Origin: Bacillota bacterium
Lineage (GTDB): Bacteria > Bacillota > Clostridia > DSM-8532
DNA length: 26,091 nt
Reading direction: 5' to 3'
NCBI GenBank assembly: GCA_023440865.1
Contig: JAEXRM010000070.1
Location: 1 to 26,091 of the forward strand
This document shows, in pieces, positions 14,016-21,146 of the stretch. Position numbers and translations under genes: made by a program. The notes beneath the pieces are model-generated. The model did no database searches, was not told the DNA's origin, and saw only the letters and a program-made list of their open reading frames with translations. Position 1 is the first letter of the stretch. Each line of letters starts with the position of its first letter.

Positions 14016-14190
14016 GACGGTTACGGCACGCGCCGCTGCGCGCAGATATCGACGGTTACGGCACGCGCCGCTGCGCGCAGATATCGACGGTCACGGCACG
14101 CGCCGCTGCGCGCAAATATCAACGGTCACGGCACGCACCGCTGCGCGCAGATATCGTCGGTCACGGCGCTCACAGCTGCGCACAGATATC
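14016..14190. repeat. Five 35-bp tandem repeats spanning the stop of the minus-strand phosphorylase
   Basis: Units are 14016-14050, 14051-14085, 14086-14120, 14121-14155 and 14156-14190. The first two are identical and divergence increases toward the gene. Each holds the palindrome CTGCGCGCAG (slightly altered in the last unit) and all but the third and fourth end in GATATC-like sequence. The last unit contains the final codons (D-I-C-A-Q-L) and TGA stop (14170-14172) of the minus-strand gene, so the array is a repeated copy of that gene's end. It fills the gap to the convergent flavodoxin. Confidence 0.95.
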
Positions 14191-14940
14191 AAAGGAGATC
14201 TCAACGAGGTTTTTCCGGATTTCCTCCCTGCTTTTCCATGAACGGGCATCCCACGTCACGCCGCTGAGGTCGTCGCCGCCAAACAGAACCTGGCCCAGCG
14301 TCACGCTGCGGAACTGCGACACGGCAAAGAACGCCGCGGCTTCCATTTCAACCGTGACGCAGCCTTCGGAAACCCGCAGGGCCAGTTTGTCCTCGGTTTC
14401 CCGGTAAAAGGCGTCGGTTGTCCAGGTTTTCGCCAGGATATAGGGAATGCCTTTCGTTTGCAGATGCCTTTCAATCGTGTCGATCGCATGCTGGTTGCAG
14501 GCGATCTCCCGTGAAGGCGCGACATAGTGGTACGACACACCCTCGTCGCGGACGGCCGCGTTGGGCACAACCAGATGACCGACCTGGATTCCCTTTTGCA
14601 GGACGCCGGCCGCCCCGCAGACGATGAACCTGGAAAAGCCCATGGTGATGAGTTCTTCCAATTGTGCCGCAGCACCGGCGGCCCCCAGGAAGCCTTGCAC
14701 GAGTCCGATCCTGTTGCCAAGGTGCTCGGTTTCGTAAATCGGCAGGTGGACCGTCGCCGTGTAGAAGGTGGCGATCTGGTTCAGCTTGCCGGATTGCAGC
14801 ATGTCGGCGATCACATCGTTGAAGAAGGTGATCACACAGCATGCGGGTGCATCGATTTTCGTGACGACATTGAGTGGTTCAATCTTGGCTTTTGGATTGC
14901 AATCGAACTCCAGTATGGGGTATTCCTTCTTTTCAAACAT
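14170..14940 (-). CDS. Nucleoside phosphorylase family protein (PNP/UDP type)
   Basis: The 256-residue protein has the PNP_UDP_1 fold signatures: 'NRIGLVQGFLGAAGAAAQLEELI' and 'FIVCGAAGVLQ' (about 105-115, phosphate/ribose loops), 'GHLVVPNAAVRDEGVSYHYV' (121-140), the ribose-binding T-V-E-M-E-A (196-201) and a late 'GGDD' where family members have their purine-side acidic residues. The reaction would be reversible phosphorolysis of a nucleoside in salvage. The base specificity is not evident. GGAGG lies 8 nt before the ATG at 14940, preferred to the upstream in-frame start at 15000. It is transcribed in the same direction as the unknown gene at 15075 but 134 bp after it. Confidence 0.85.
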   Translation of the reverse strand: MFEKKEYPILEFDCNPKAKIEPLNVVTKIDAPACCVITFFNDVIADMLQSGKLNQIATFYTATVHLPIYETEHLGNRIGLVQGFLGAAGAAAQLEELITMGFSRFIVCGAAGVLQKGIQVGHLVVPNAAVRDEGVSYHYVAPSREIACNQHAIDTIERHLQTKGIPYILAKTWTTDAFYRETEDKLALRVSEGCVTVEMEAAAFFAVSQFRSVTLGQVLFGGDDLSGVTWDARSWKSREEIRKNLVEISFDICAQL

Positions 14941-15074
14941 GAATGAATCCTCCCCGCGTCTGCTCCCTGTACCGTACATGGTAACGCCGCAAGCCGTCAA
15001 TACCCGGGATCATCTGCCAAGAAGCGGATGACAAGAATCCTATATGGAAGCACGACGAACACGACCCGTCGCCG

Positions 15075-15656
15075 CTATTCGGAGAATCGATGTTCGGGGC
15101 ACTTCTCCCGCAGCAGCGGAAGGACACCGGCCCACGCGTTCTTGTCCAGAACCTGCAAATCATGCAGGCGGACACGATGCCGGCCATCCTCGAGCTCATC
15201 ATCGTATCCCCAGCGGAAGCCGCACAGGAACGAGATGGTATGGTTGTTCCAGCGTGCGGGGAATGGGACGAGGAACGTGTCCGCCACCCACTCCATTTTG
15301 GCGTACGAACCGAGATTGTTTGCCGGCGCGTCGTAGATTTCGCTTGGGTACCCGTATGCGAAGAACGGGTTCCCGAAATCGATGCAGGCGTCGGATGCCG
15401 TCGGAACCGTATCGGAAACCGTCTGGTAGTATCGGCAGTGCAGGATCTGGATCCACCCGCTTGCCGTGCGGTATCCGGTGCCCTCATAACGGCTGACGCG
15501 CGCATGCATGGTTGGATAGCCGAGTGCGATCTTCGGATCGAACGCTTCCGGTGAGAACATGTCGAATCCGGATTCCGCGATGTCCGTGTTTTCCTTGTAC
15601 GCGACTTCTATGCAACCATTTCGATCATTGAGCGTAAAGGGGATAGAACAGATCAT
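15075..15656 (-). CDS. Conserved-looking protein of unknown function
   Basis: The 193-residue protein is rich in aromatic residues and has no signal peptide or membrane segment. It is predicted to be a soluble beta-rich protein ('ARVSRYEGTGYRTASGWIQILHCRYY', 'FLVPFPARWNNHTISFLCGFRWGYDD'). I do not recognise its family and see no catalytic motif. The start at 15656 follows GAGGTGA by a few bases. Codon use resembles its neighbours, and the long frame with a good ribosome site makes it a real gene. Its upstream region holds a 42-bp duplication. Confidence 0.7.
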   Translation of the reverse strand: MICSIPFTLNDRNGCIEVAYKENTDIAESGFDMFSPEAFDPKIALGYPTMHARVSRYEGTGYRTASGWIQILHCRYYQTVSDTVPTASDACIDFGNPFFAYGYPSEIYDAPANNLGSYAKMEWVADTFLVPFPARWNNHTISFLCGFRWGYDDELEDGRHRVRLHDLQVLDKNAWAGVLPLLREKCPEHRFSE

Positions 15657-15741
15657 GTTTCACCTCTCATGATTCACCGCATGGGTGTTTGCGGCCGGGA
15701 AGCCGTCAGGGAGTGCCCGCCCCGCTACCGGAGCCGATTCC

Positions 15742-15834
15742 GGTTCGCATATCGATTCTGGTTCCGGAATCGGTACCGGTGTCGGTACGCATATCGTTTC
15801 CGATTCCAGTATTGGTATCGGTGTCGGTACGCAG
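15742..15834. repeat. 42-bp duplication made of short GGTAYCGG-like sub-repeats
   Basis: Units 15742-15783 and 15784-15825, with a partial third start to 15834, share GGTWCGCATATCG at one end and ATCGGTGTC-like sequence at the other. Smaller internal repeats such as GGTACCGGT and GGTATCGGT are also present. Open frames through it on both strands give low-complexity protein and I do not consider them genes. The 315-bp gap 15657-15971 otherwise holds only the promoter at 15919. Confidence 0.8.
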
Positions 15835-15918
15835 TGGACTGCGGTTATGTCTTGCGACAGCGGGAAACGGGTATGGTGACCGGATTGCACCTCATGTGGC
15901 GTTCATGCGCCCGTTGGC

Positions 15919-15947
15919 TTGGCATGATGCAAAGGAAGGGATATGAT
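15919..15947 (+). promoter_or_regulatory. Near-consensus promoter for the DUF362/permease unit
   Basis: TTGGCA (15919-15924) and TATGAT (15942-15947) each match the sigma-A consensus at five of six positions and are exactly 17 bp apart. Transcription would begin near 15954, leaving a leader of about 18 nt that contains the GGGAGGA ribosome site. Confidence 0.7.
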
Positions 15948-15971
15948 GGAGGAACAAATCGGGAGGAACCG

Positions 15972-16508
15972 ATGGACAAGCATGATCTTTCCCTGACAGT
16001 CGAGGACGTGCTGGAAACCATATCGGATCCGGTTGTGCGGGATATGACCGGAAGCATTGCGTGTCTGTTCTCCGAGAACGGACTCACCGTCAAGGTGAAA
16101 CGGGGGTACGGCGATGTGTACAGGCTCTTCTGCCACATCAGGAAAAGCCGGGAAACCGCCATCGTCAATCCTGTCGGAAAGAATTTCGGGCCATTCGAGG
16201 TGCAGGTGCGCGTTGAAAACCCGCAGACGCTGCAGCAGCTCGATCTTCTGTCCGACAGGATCAGGAAAGGCATCCTCGGGGCCAAGGACTGCAAGGCGCC
16301 GTATTGCTGCAATTGCGGCTCGGCATACCGGTTCACGCATCAGGGTGTCGCATATCGCAAATGCCACATGCTGTGCGACAACTTCACGCTGCGTGGGCTG
16401 CAGCCGGAAGATCGTGAATCGTTGCTGTTGCTGATGCAAAGCGAGATTGAATACGCCCGAAGACCCAGGAAAAAGCCCGGTGTGCCGGATGACGGAGGAT
16501 GTCCATGA
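15972..16508 (+). CDS. Cys-rich cytoplasmic protein of unknown function, first gene of the DUF362/permease unit
   Basis: The 178-residue protein has an N-terminal half without motifs ('VKVKRGYGDVYRLFCHIRKSRETAIVNP'). A C-terminal cluster follows: C107, C112-C113-x-C115 and C131-x3-C135 ('YCCNCGSAYRF...YRKCHMLCDNF'). This spacing fits a structural zinc site or an Fe-S/metal site. There is no signal or membrane segment. GGGAGGA lies 6 nt before the ATG and a good promoter lies immediately upstream. Its TGA stop overlaps the ATG of the DUF362 lipoprotein (ATGA at 16505-16508), implying translational coupling. I do not recognise the family. Confidence 0.75.
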   Translation: MDKHDLSLTVEDVLETISDPVVRDMTGSIACLFSENGLTVKVKRGYGDVYRLFCHIRKSRETAIVNPVGKNFGPFEVQVRVENPQTLQQLDLLSDRIRKGILGAKDCKAPYCCNCGSAYRFTHQGVAYRKCHMLCDNFTLRGLQPEDRESLLLLMQSEIEYARRPRKKPGVPDDGGCP

Positions 16509-16548
16509 AGACGAAGCTCATGAAGAGGAAGCTCATGAAGCGAGAACT
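16504..16548 (+). repeat. Three 15-bp tandem repeats containing a stop and a start codon
   Basis: Units CATGAAGACGAAGCT (16504), CATGAAGAGGAAGCT (16519) and CATGAAGCGAGAACT (16534) are in frame. Each has an ATG followed by A, so the first contains both the start of the lipoprotein and the stop of the upstream gene. Translation gives M-K-T-K-L, M-K-R-K-L, M-K-R-E-L, which tripled the basic n-region of the signal peptide and offers three possible start codons. Confidence 0.92.
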
Positions 16549-17677
16549 GATGGCCATGCTGCTGGTTGTCGCGGTGGTGGCGCTTCTCGCTTCTGGCTGC
16601 GGACAGACGGGAAAGTCGCCGGTAGGAAGCAGCGAAACGGCACAGGCAAGCGAATCAGCCCAGACGAGTGTAACAACCCAGGCGAGTGAACCAGTCCAGA
16701 CAAGCGCTTCGGCCACGACAAATGAATCGACCCAGGCTGGCGAAACGACACAGGCAGTAGAAGCCACAACCGCTTCGGTCAGCGTGTCTCCGGAAGCGGG
16801 AACACAATCCGGCAACGGAACATCGGATGTCTTCATGACCGCGGACATCAGCCCGGAAGGACTGCAGGCGGTGTATGACGCGCTGCAGTGGACGCCGACC
16901 GGCAAGCTTGCGGTCAAGGTGTCCACGGGCGAGCCGCCGAGCAGCAACTATCTGCGGCAGGAGCTCATTGGCGGATTCGTCACTTCGCTCAAGGGGACAT
17001 ATGTCGAATGCAATACGGCCTACGGCGGTTCCCGCGCGGAAACGGCCATGCATTACCAGGTGGCGAAGGACCACGGATTTGAACCGATCGACATCATGGA
17101 CGAGAAGGATTCCATGGAACTGTCTGTCGGCAGCGGCGATGTGCTGGGCGGCGTGAACTATGTGGGCGCGAATTTCGCCAATTATGGATCCATGCTTGTG
17201 CTGTCCCACTTCAAGGGCCATCAGATGGCCGGTTTCGGGGGTGCGGTGAAGAACATTTCGATCGGCATCGGTTCATCCAAGGGCAAGGTGTGGATCCACT
17301 CCGGCGGGGAACGCACGGAAGGCAGCATCATGGGGGATGTCGACAAGTTCCAGAAGGGCATGGCGGAAGCGGGGCTTTCTGTCTCGGACGCGCTTGGGAA
17401 GGGGAAAAACATCACCTACATCAACGTGATGAACCGCTTGTCCATCGACTGCGATTGCAACGGACGCCCGGCGGAGCCCGACATCCACGATATCGGCATC
17501 CTCGCGTCCCATGATCCTGTGGCGCTTGATCAGGCCTGCCTCGACCTGGTGTGGAAGGCCGAAGGGAACGAGTCCTTTGTCGCGCGCGTTGAAAGCAAGC
17601 ACGGTTTCCTGTCGCTGGAACACGCCGAGGAGATCGGCCTGGGAAGCCGCACGTATCAACTGGTCGTCATCAAGTAA
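16505..17677 (+). CDS. DUF362 domain lipoprotein
   Basis: The 390-residue protein has a highly basic n-region, a hydrophobic core (17-29) and a lipobox-like L-A-S-G-C32. It should therefore be exported and lipid-anchored outside the membrane. Residues 38-105 are a Ser/Thr/Gln/Ala/Glu-rich linker with 5-residue periodicity. The DUF362 domain follows: 'LAVKVSTGEPPSSNYL', 'ECNTAYGGSRAETAMHYQVAKDHGF', 'LVLSHFKGHQMAGFGGAVKNISIGIGS', 'DCDCNGRPAEPDIHDIGILASHDPVALDQA'. DUF362 domains are tied to Fe-S chemistry and their activity is unknown. GGAGG lies 6 nt before ATG 16505; ATG 16499 is too close to it. The permease gene starts 46 bp after its stop. Confidence 0.88.
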   Translation: MKTKLMKRKLMKRELMAMLLVVAVVALLASGCGQTGKSPVGSSETAQASESAQTSVTTQASEPVQTSASATTNESTQAGETTQAVEATTASVSVSPEAGTQSGNGTSDVFMTADISPEGLQAVYDALQWTPTGKLAVKVSTGEPPSSNYLRQELIGGFVTSLKGTYVECNTAYGGSRAETAMHYQVAKDHGFEPIDIMDEKDSMELSVGSGDVLGGVNYVGANFANYGSMLVLSHFKGHQMAGFGGAVKNISIGIGSSKGKVWIHSGGERTEGSIMGDVDKFQKGMAEAGLSVSDALGKGKNITYINVMNRLSIDCDCNGRPAEPDIHDIGILASHDPVALDQACLDLVWKAEGNESFVARVESKHGFLSLEHAEEIGLGSRTYQLVVIK

Positions 17678-17723
17678 GCGTCATGGCGGTGTCCCGAAGG
17701 GCGCTTCGTCAGCCGCACATCAC

Positions 17724-18686
17724 ATGCATGCAGCGATGTCTGATTTGCTTCAGAGGATTCCGGAGGTCAAGCAGGTGGCGGAGGTCTTGCAGCGGGAATT
17801 CACATATCTGTGGTACTACTTTACCCTCCAGTTCAACCAGATTTATCGATACTGGGTGGTTGGCATCCTGATAGGGTCGGTCATCTCGGTGTACGGCAAG
17901 CAAAGAATCCTCCAATTGTTTGCTTCCCTGCGCGGGAAGCGTCTGGGTGTGCTGGGCGTGGTTCCGGCAAGCTTGATCGGCATCGCCTCCCCGATCTGCA
18001 TGTATGGCACGATTCCGATCGCGGCCTCGTTTTCCGGGAAGGGCGTCAAGGACGACTGGCTTGCGGCCTTCATGATGAGCTCGATCCTGCTCAATCCCCA
18101 GCTCATCATCTACAGCGCCGCATTGGGCGGCACGGCACTGATCATTCGCATTGCCGCAAGCATCCTGTGTGGCGTTGCGGCCGGACTGCTGGTTCATGTT
18201 TTCTATACGGACAGGGGCAGGGTCTTTTTCAATTTCTCCGGCTTTGCGGAATCGGCAAGCCGGGATACGGACCCCAACATGCTGTTTCGCATGTTGAAGA
18301 ATATGTGGCGCAACTGCAAGGCGACAGGGCCGTATTTTCTTCTGGGTATTGTCCTTGCCGCCCTGTTCCAGCGCTATGTCCCCGAAACCGCCATGGTCTT
18401 CCTTTTTGGTGGGAATCGCGCCTTTGGCGTCCTGATGGCGGCGGCCGTCGGGGTACCGCTGTACGCATGCGGCGGCGGCACCATTCCTTTGCTGCAGCAA
18501 TGGATGGCGACGGGCATGAGCATGGGATCGGCCGCAGCCTTCATGATAACCGGTCCGGCGACCAAGATCACGAATCTGGGTGCCGTGAAGATCGTGCTCG
18601 GGATGAAGCGGTTCGTGCTGTATCTCGCGTTCACGATGGGATTTGCCTTGATATCAGGCGTGATGATTGACTTGTTCATCCGATGA
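17724..18686 (+). CDS. ArsP/UPF0718-type permease (PF03773-like)
   Basis: The 320-residue protein has about eight hydrophobic segments in two related halves. Each half contains the family's G-x-I-P core: 'ASPICMYGTIPIAASFSGKG' (88-107) and 'VPLYACGGGTIPLLQQWMATG' (244-264). Each is followed by a proline-containing loop ('SSILLNPQLIIY', 'FMITGPATKIT'). This matches the predicted permease family that includes ArsP, an organoarsenical exporter. C92 and C249 sit in the two cores where ArsP-type proteins also use cysteine. No strong ribosome site precedes ATG 17724 (or 17736), so expression may depend on coupling to the upstream lipoprotein. The substrate is unknown. Confidence 0.82.
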   Translation: MHAAMSDLLQRIPEVKQVAEVLQREFTYLWYYFTLQFNQIYRYWVVGILIGSVISVYGKQRILQLFASLRGKRLGVLGVVPASLIGIASPICMYGTIPIAASFSGKGVKDDWLAAFMMSSILLNPQLIIYSAALGGTALIIRIAASILCGVAAGLLVHVFYTDRGRVFFNFSGFAESASRDTDPNMLFRMLKNMWRNCKATGPYFLLGIVLAALFQRYVPETAMVFLFGGNRAFGVLMAAAVGVPLYACGGGTIPLLQQWMATGMSMGSAAAFMITGPATKITNLGAVKIVLGMKRFVLYLAFTMGFALISGVMIDLFIR

Positions 18687-18760
18687 GCGGATTCGGTTGT
18701 TGGCCAGCTTCATGACTGTTCCCGGGTATCGGGATGGAAAGACGGCACAAGGAGGGAACC

Positions 18761-19324
18761 TTGATAGTGCATGGCGGAACACGGACGATCATGACGAACC
18801 GGCTTGTACTCAGAAGGTTCACCATGGATGACTGTCTGGATGTCTACGAAAAATGGGCAAACTCGGCCGAAAATTCAAGGTTTGTCATGGAATGTCCGCA
18901 TGTGAATATCGACAGGACAAAGCAAGTGATTTCGGAATATGACAAAAAATATGCCAATTCAGACTTTTACATGTGGGCGATTGTATATGGGGGCAACCTG
19001 ATCGGCTACATATGTGGGAATGAGATCAATGAAGACATCAAGAGCGTTTGCATCGGTTACTGCATCACGAAGTCCTGCTGGAATCGAGGAATTGCCACCG
19101 AAGCGGCAAGGGCGGTGATTCGATATTTCTTTTCCATTGGGTTCAACAGGATATTCTCCTATCATCATCCGCTGAATCCGGCAAGCGGAAAGGTGATGGA
19201 AAAATGCGGGATGCAGTTCGAAGGAAGAATTCGCGGGGGTTCGCTCTTGGCTGGAGAGATATGTGATTGTCTGCAATATGCCATATTGAAATCGGATGAA
19301 CCTGTTGTGGAGGACAACGGATGA
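18761..19324 (+). CDS. RimJ/RimL-type GNAT acetyltransferase (9)
   Basis: The 187-residue protein has the RimL subgroup pattern: 'TNRLVLRRFTMDDCLDVYEKWANS' at the N-terminus, 'WAIVYGGNLIGYICGNEI', the CoA loop W107-N-R-G110-I-A112 and 'FFSIGFNRIFSYHHPLNPASGKVMEKCGMQFEG'. Such enzymes acetylate ribosomal protein N-termini or small amines. The best ribosome site (AAGGAGGG) points to a TTG start at 18761, with GTG 18767 also possible. The in-frame ATG at 18734 has no such site, so I chose TTG. It stands alone, with gaps on both sides. Confidence 0.85.
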   Translation: MIVHGGTRTIMTNRLVLRRFTMDDCLDVYEKWANSAENSRFVMECPHVNIDRTKQVISEYDKKYANSDFYMWAIVYGGNLIGYICGNEINEDIKSVCIGYCITKSCWNRGIATEAARAVIRYFFSIGFNRIFSYHHPLNPASGKVMEKCGMQFEGRIRGGSLLAGEICDCLQYAILKSDEPVVEDNG

Positions 19325-19433
19325 GTCGGATTCCCGGCTCCCGCGAAAACTCCGGTAACGCAGCGGCTGCCTGTCGAAAGAAGTCCGCCAGGTACATGGA
19401 GATACACCCAATCTATCGAGAGAGGTACATGCC

Positions 19434-19967
19434 ATGGCACGAAACGTGATCCTGTACATCGCCCAAAGCCTGGACGGGTACATCGCCACCGACGCGGAGT
19501 CGCTGGAGTGGCTCCTCCGCGTGGAGGGGGATGGGGACAACGGCTACAGGGAGTTCTACGACACGGTCGATACGGTCATCATGGGCCGGAAGACATATGA
19601 CTGGATCCTGCAGGAGGAGAAGGGACGTTTTCCCTATGAGGGCAAGCAGTGCTTCGTGTTCTCCAGGACGCCGCATGAAGCCGATGGGCATGTGGCCTTT
19701 GTTTCCGGTGAAATCGTCGATTTTGTCAGCAAGCTGAAGCACATGGATGGCAAGGGCATATGGATTGTCGGCGGCGGTGAACTGATCGCCCCGCTCGTCA
19801 AGGCGAATGCCGTGGATGAATACATCATCACCATCGCTCCCGCGATCATCGGCACCGGCATTCCCCTGTTCAAGCGGCAGTTTGCCGATGTCGGGCTCGT
19901 ACTCGAGGGTGTGAGGCGGTTCGGGCAGTTTGTCGAGTTGCATTACATCAGGAGGCCGATGTCGTGA
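19434..19967 (+). CDS. Dihydrofolate reductase-like/RibD C-terminal domain protein
   Basis: The 177-residue protein opens 'RNVILYIAQSLDGYIATDAESLEWL', has 'TVIMGRKTYDWI' (48-58) and the glycine-rich NADPH-binding 'IWIVGGGELIAPLV' (109-122), and ends with 'IGTGIPLFKR'. This is the pattern of the YwjB/YyaP group, RibD_C-fold NADPH-dependent reductases that are not the housekeeping DHFR. The substrate is unknown. GAGAGG precedes the ATG. The stop codon lies in the first copy of a 39-bp duplication. Confidence 0.87.
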   Translation: MARNVILYIAQSLDGYIATDAESLEWLLRVEGDGDNGYREFYDTVDTVIMGRKTYDWILQEEKGRFPYEGKQCFVFSRTPHEADGHVAFVSGEIVDFVSKLKHMDGKGIWIVGGGELIAPLVKANAVDEYIITIAPAIIGTGIPLFKRQFADVGLVLEGVRRFGQFVELHYIRRPMS

Positions 19968-20016
19968 TTGTACGGTCTGCATTCCATCAGGAAGCCGATG
20001 TCTTGATTGCACAGGC
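19939..20016 (+). repeat. 39-bp duplication spanning a stop codon
   Basis: Units 19939-19977 and 19978-20016 differ at about six positions. The first includes the last codons and TGA stop (19965-19967) of the reductase gene; in the second that TGA is preserved out of context as TTGA. The period is 13 codons, which also keeps a long antisense frame open. Confidence 0.88.
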
Positions 20017-20037
20017 AGGGTGAAACGGAGCGTTGGC

Positions 20038-20670
20038 ATGAACCTGAACGAGCAATGGGAACAGCGCATCAAGGGCAGTGGCGCGGACTTCGTGCACTTC
20101 GTCGACTTGTCCATGCTGCCGGCGGACATGACCGGGGGATACCCCTGCGCGGTCCTTTTCGGCAAGGCGCTGTCACAGGAATATGTCCGCACCATGCGGG
20201 CCGGCCTGGAACCCAAAACCAAAGAGGTGGGCAACACCGAGCGCAAGATGGATGCGCTTGCCGTCAAGGTGGCCGGTTGGCTCGAGACCGAGGGGTACCG
20301 GAGCATCGGCAAGCTCAAAACCGGGCAGCTCCCGCACAAGACGGTCGCGCTACGGGCCGGATTGGGCTTCATCGGCAAGAACAACCTGCTGGTCACCGAG
20401 CGGTTCGGCTGTGCGCTGATGCTGGGGAAAGTCCTGACCATGGCACCCTTTGATGTTGCGGCAGAAGCGCCACGGGAACCGCAATGCGGCGATTGCCGCG
20501 TCTGCGTGGATGTGTGTCCGACCGGGGCCCTGCTCGGCACGCCATGGAGCGTGACAACCACCCGCGAGGAGATCCTGGTGCGGAAGCAATGCATCCTGTG
20601 CCTCAAGTGCATGGTCTGCTGCCCGCATACCGTGGAAGCCTCGGAGCCATACCGATGGGAGACAACATGA
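20038..20670 (+). CDS. QueG-like double [4Fe-4S] cluster protein (2)
   Basis: This 210-residue paralog of the protein at 12108 has the shared core 'PHKTVALRAGLGFIGKNNLLVT' (99-120). It carries two complete ferredoxin-type motifs, C150-x2-C153-x2-C156-x3-C160-P and C185-x2-C188-x2-C191-x3-C195-P. It should hold two [4Fe-4S] clusters and transfer electrons in the cytoplasm. As with the first copy, the cobalamin-binding region of true QueG is not recognisable. GGAG lies 8 nt before ATG 20038. The stop overlaps the ATG of the following GNAT (ATGA), so the two are probably translated together. Confidence 0.85.
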   Translation: MNLNEQWEQRIKGSGADFVHFVDLSMLPADMTGGYPCAVLFGKALSQEYVRTMRAGLEPKTKEVGNTERKMDALAVKVAGWLETEGYRSIGKLKTGQLPHKTVALRAGLGFIGKNNLLVTERFGCALMLGKVLTMAPFDVAAEAPREPQCGDCRVCVDVCPTGALLGTPWSVTTTREEILVRKQCILCLKCMVCCPHTVEASEPYRWETT

Positions 20671-21143
20671 AATTCATCCTGATGGATGGCAACAATCTTG
20701 AATCTGCCGCAGCCTGCTTCATGGAGACGTTCAACGGCGAACCATGGCATGACCGCTGGACGCTGGAATCGGCCTGCCAACGGCTCGAACGGATGAGCAT
20801 GAACCAGGGTTTTCTGGGGTTGCTGTGTCTGGAGGGCGATCGGGCGGTCGGACTGATCCTTGGACAAGAGGAGATCTGGTTTGACGGCAAACAGTTCCAT
20901 CTGTGCGAGTTCTGCGTCCTGCCTGCATTTCAGGGAGTTGGAGTTGGCACCGCCCTGCTGCAGGCGCTGCTTGAGGAGCTTGGGCACAGGCAGGTTGGAC
21001 GCGTGTGGCTCAACACCGAGCGTGGTGATGGAACGGAAGGGTTCTACCGAAAGCGTGGCTTCGCGACGAATGAGCAGCTGGTTACCATGAGCAGACGCAT
21101 CGATACGGACATACAGTCGCCTGTCGGCGTCAGGGGGGGATGA
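20667..21143 (+). CDS. GNAT family N-acetyltransferase (10), AAC(6')-like form
   Basis: The 158-residue protein has 'CFMETFNGEPWHDRWTLESACQRLERM' (17-43), a substrate-side helix also seen in AAC(6')-like GNATs. The CoA loop is Q89-G-V-G92-V-G94 after 'HLCEFCVLPA', and the ending is 'TEGFYRKRGFATNEQLVTMSRRI'. The resemblance to aminoglycoside acetyltransferases is limited to this pattern and does not establish resistance. GGGAG lies 5 nt before the ATG, and the start overlaps the stop of the QueG-like gene. The next GNAT begins 3 bp after its stop, so 20038-21563 is a three-gene operon. Confidence 0.87.
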   Translation: MKFILMDGNNLESAAACFMETFNGEPWHDRWTLESACQRLERMSMNQGFLGLLCLEGDRAVGLILGQEEIWFDGKQFHLCEFCVLPAFQGVGVGTALLQALLEELGHRQVGRVWLNTERGDGTEGFYRKRGFATNEQLVTMSRRIDTDIQSPVGVRGG

Positions 21144-21146
21144 GCA

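Noticed and set aside
14016..14190. A CRISPR array
   Set aside because: The 35-bp units are directly adjacent with no spacers.
15660..15890. Proline/glutamate-rich minus-strand frame and glycine/serine-rich plus-strand frame over the 42-bp duplication
   Set aside because: Both are translations of a repeat, have no ribosome site, and end or start in unrelated sequence.
20667..21143. A named aminoglycoside resistance gene
   Set aside because: The resemblance to AAC(6')-type proteins is confined to a short helix and general GNAT motifs, which does not support a resistance call.
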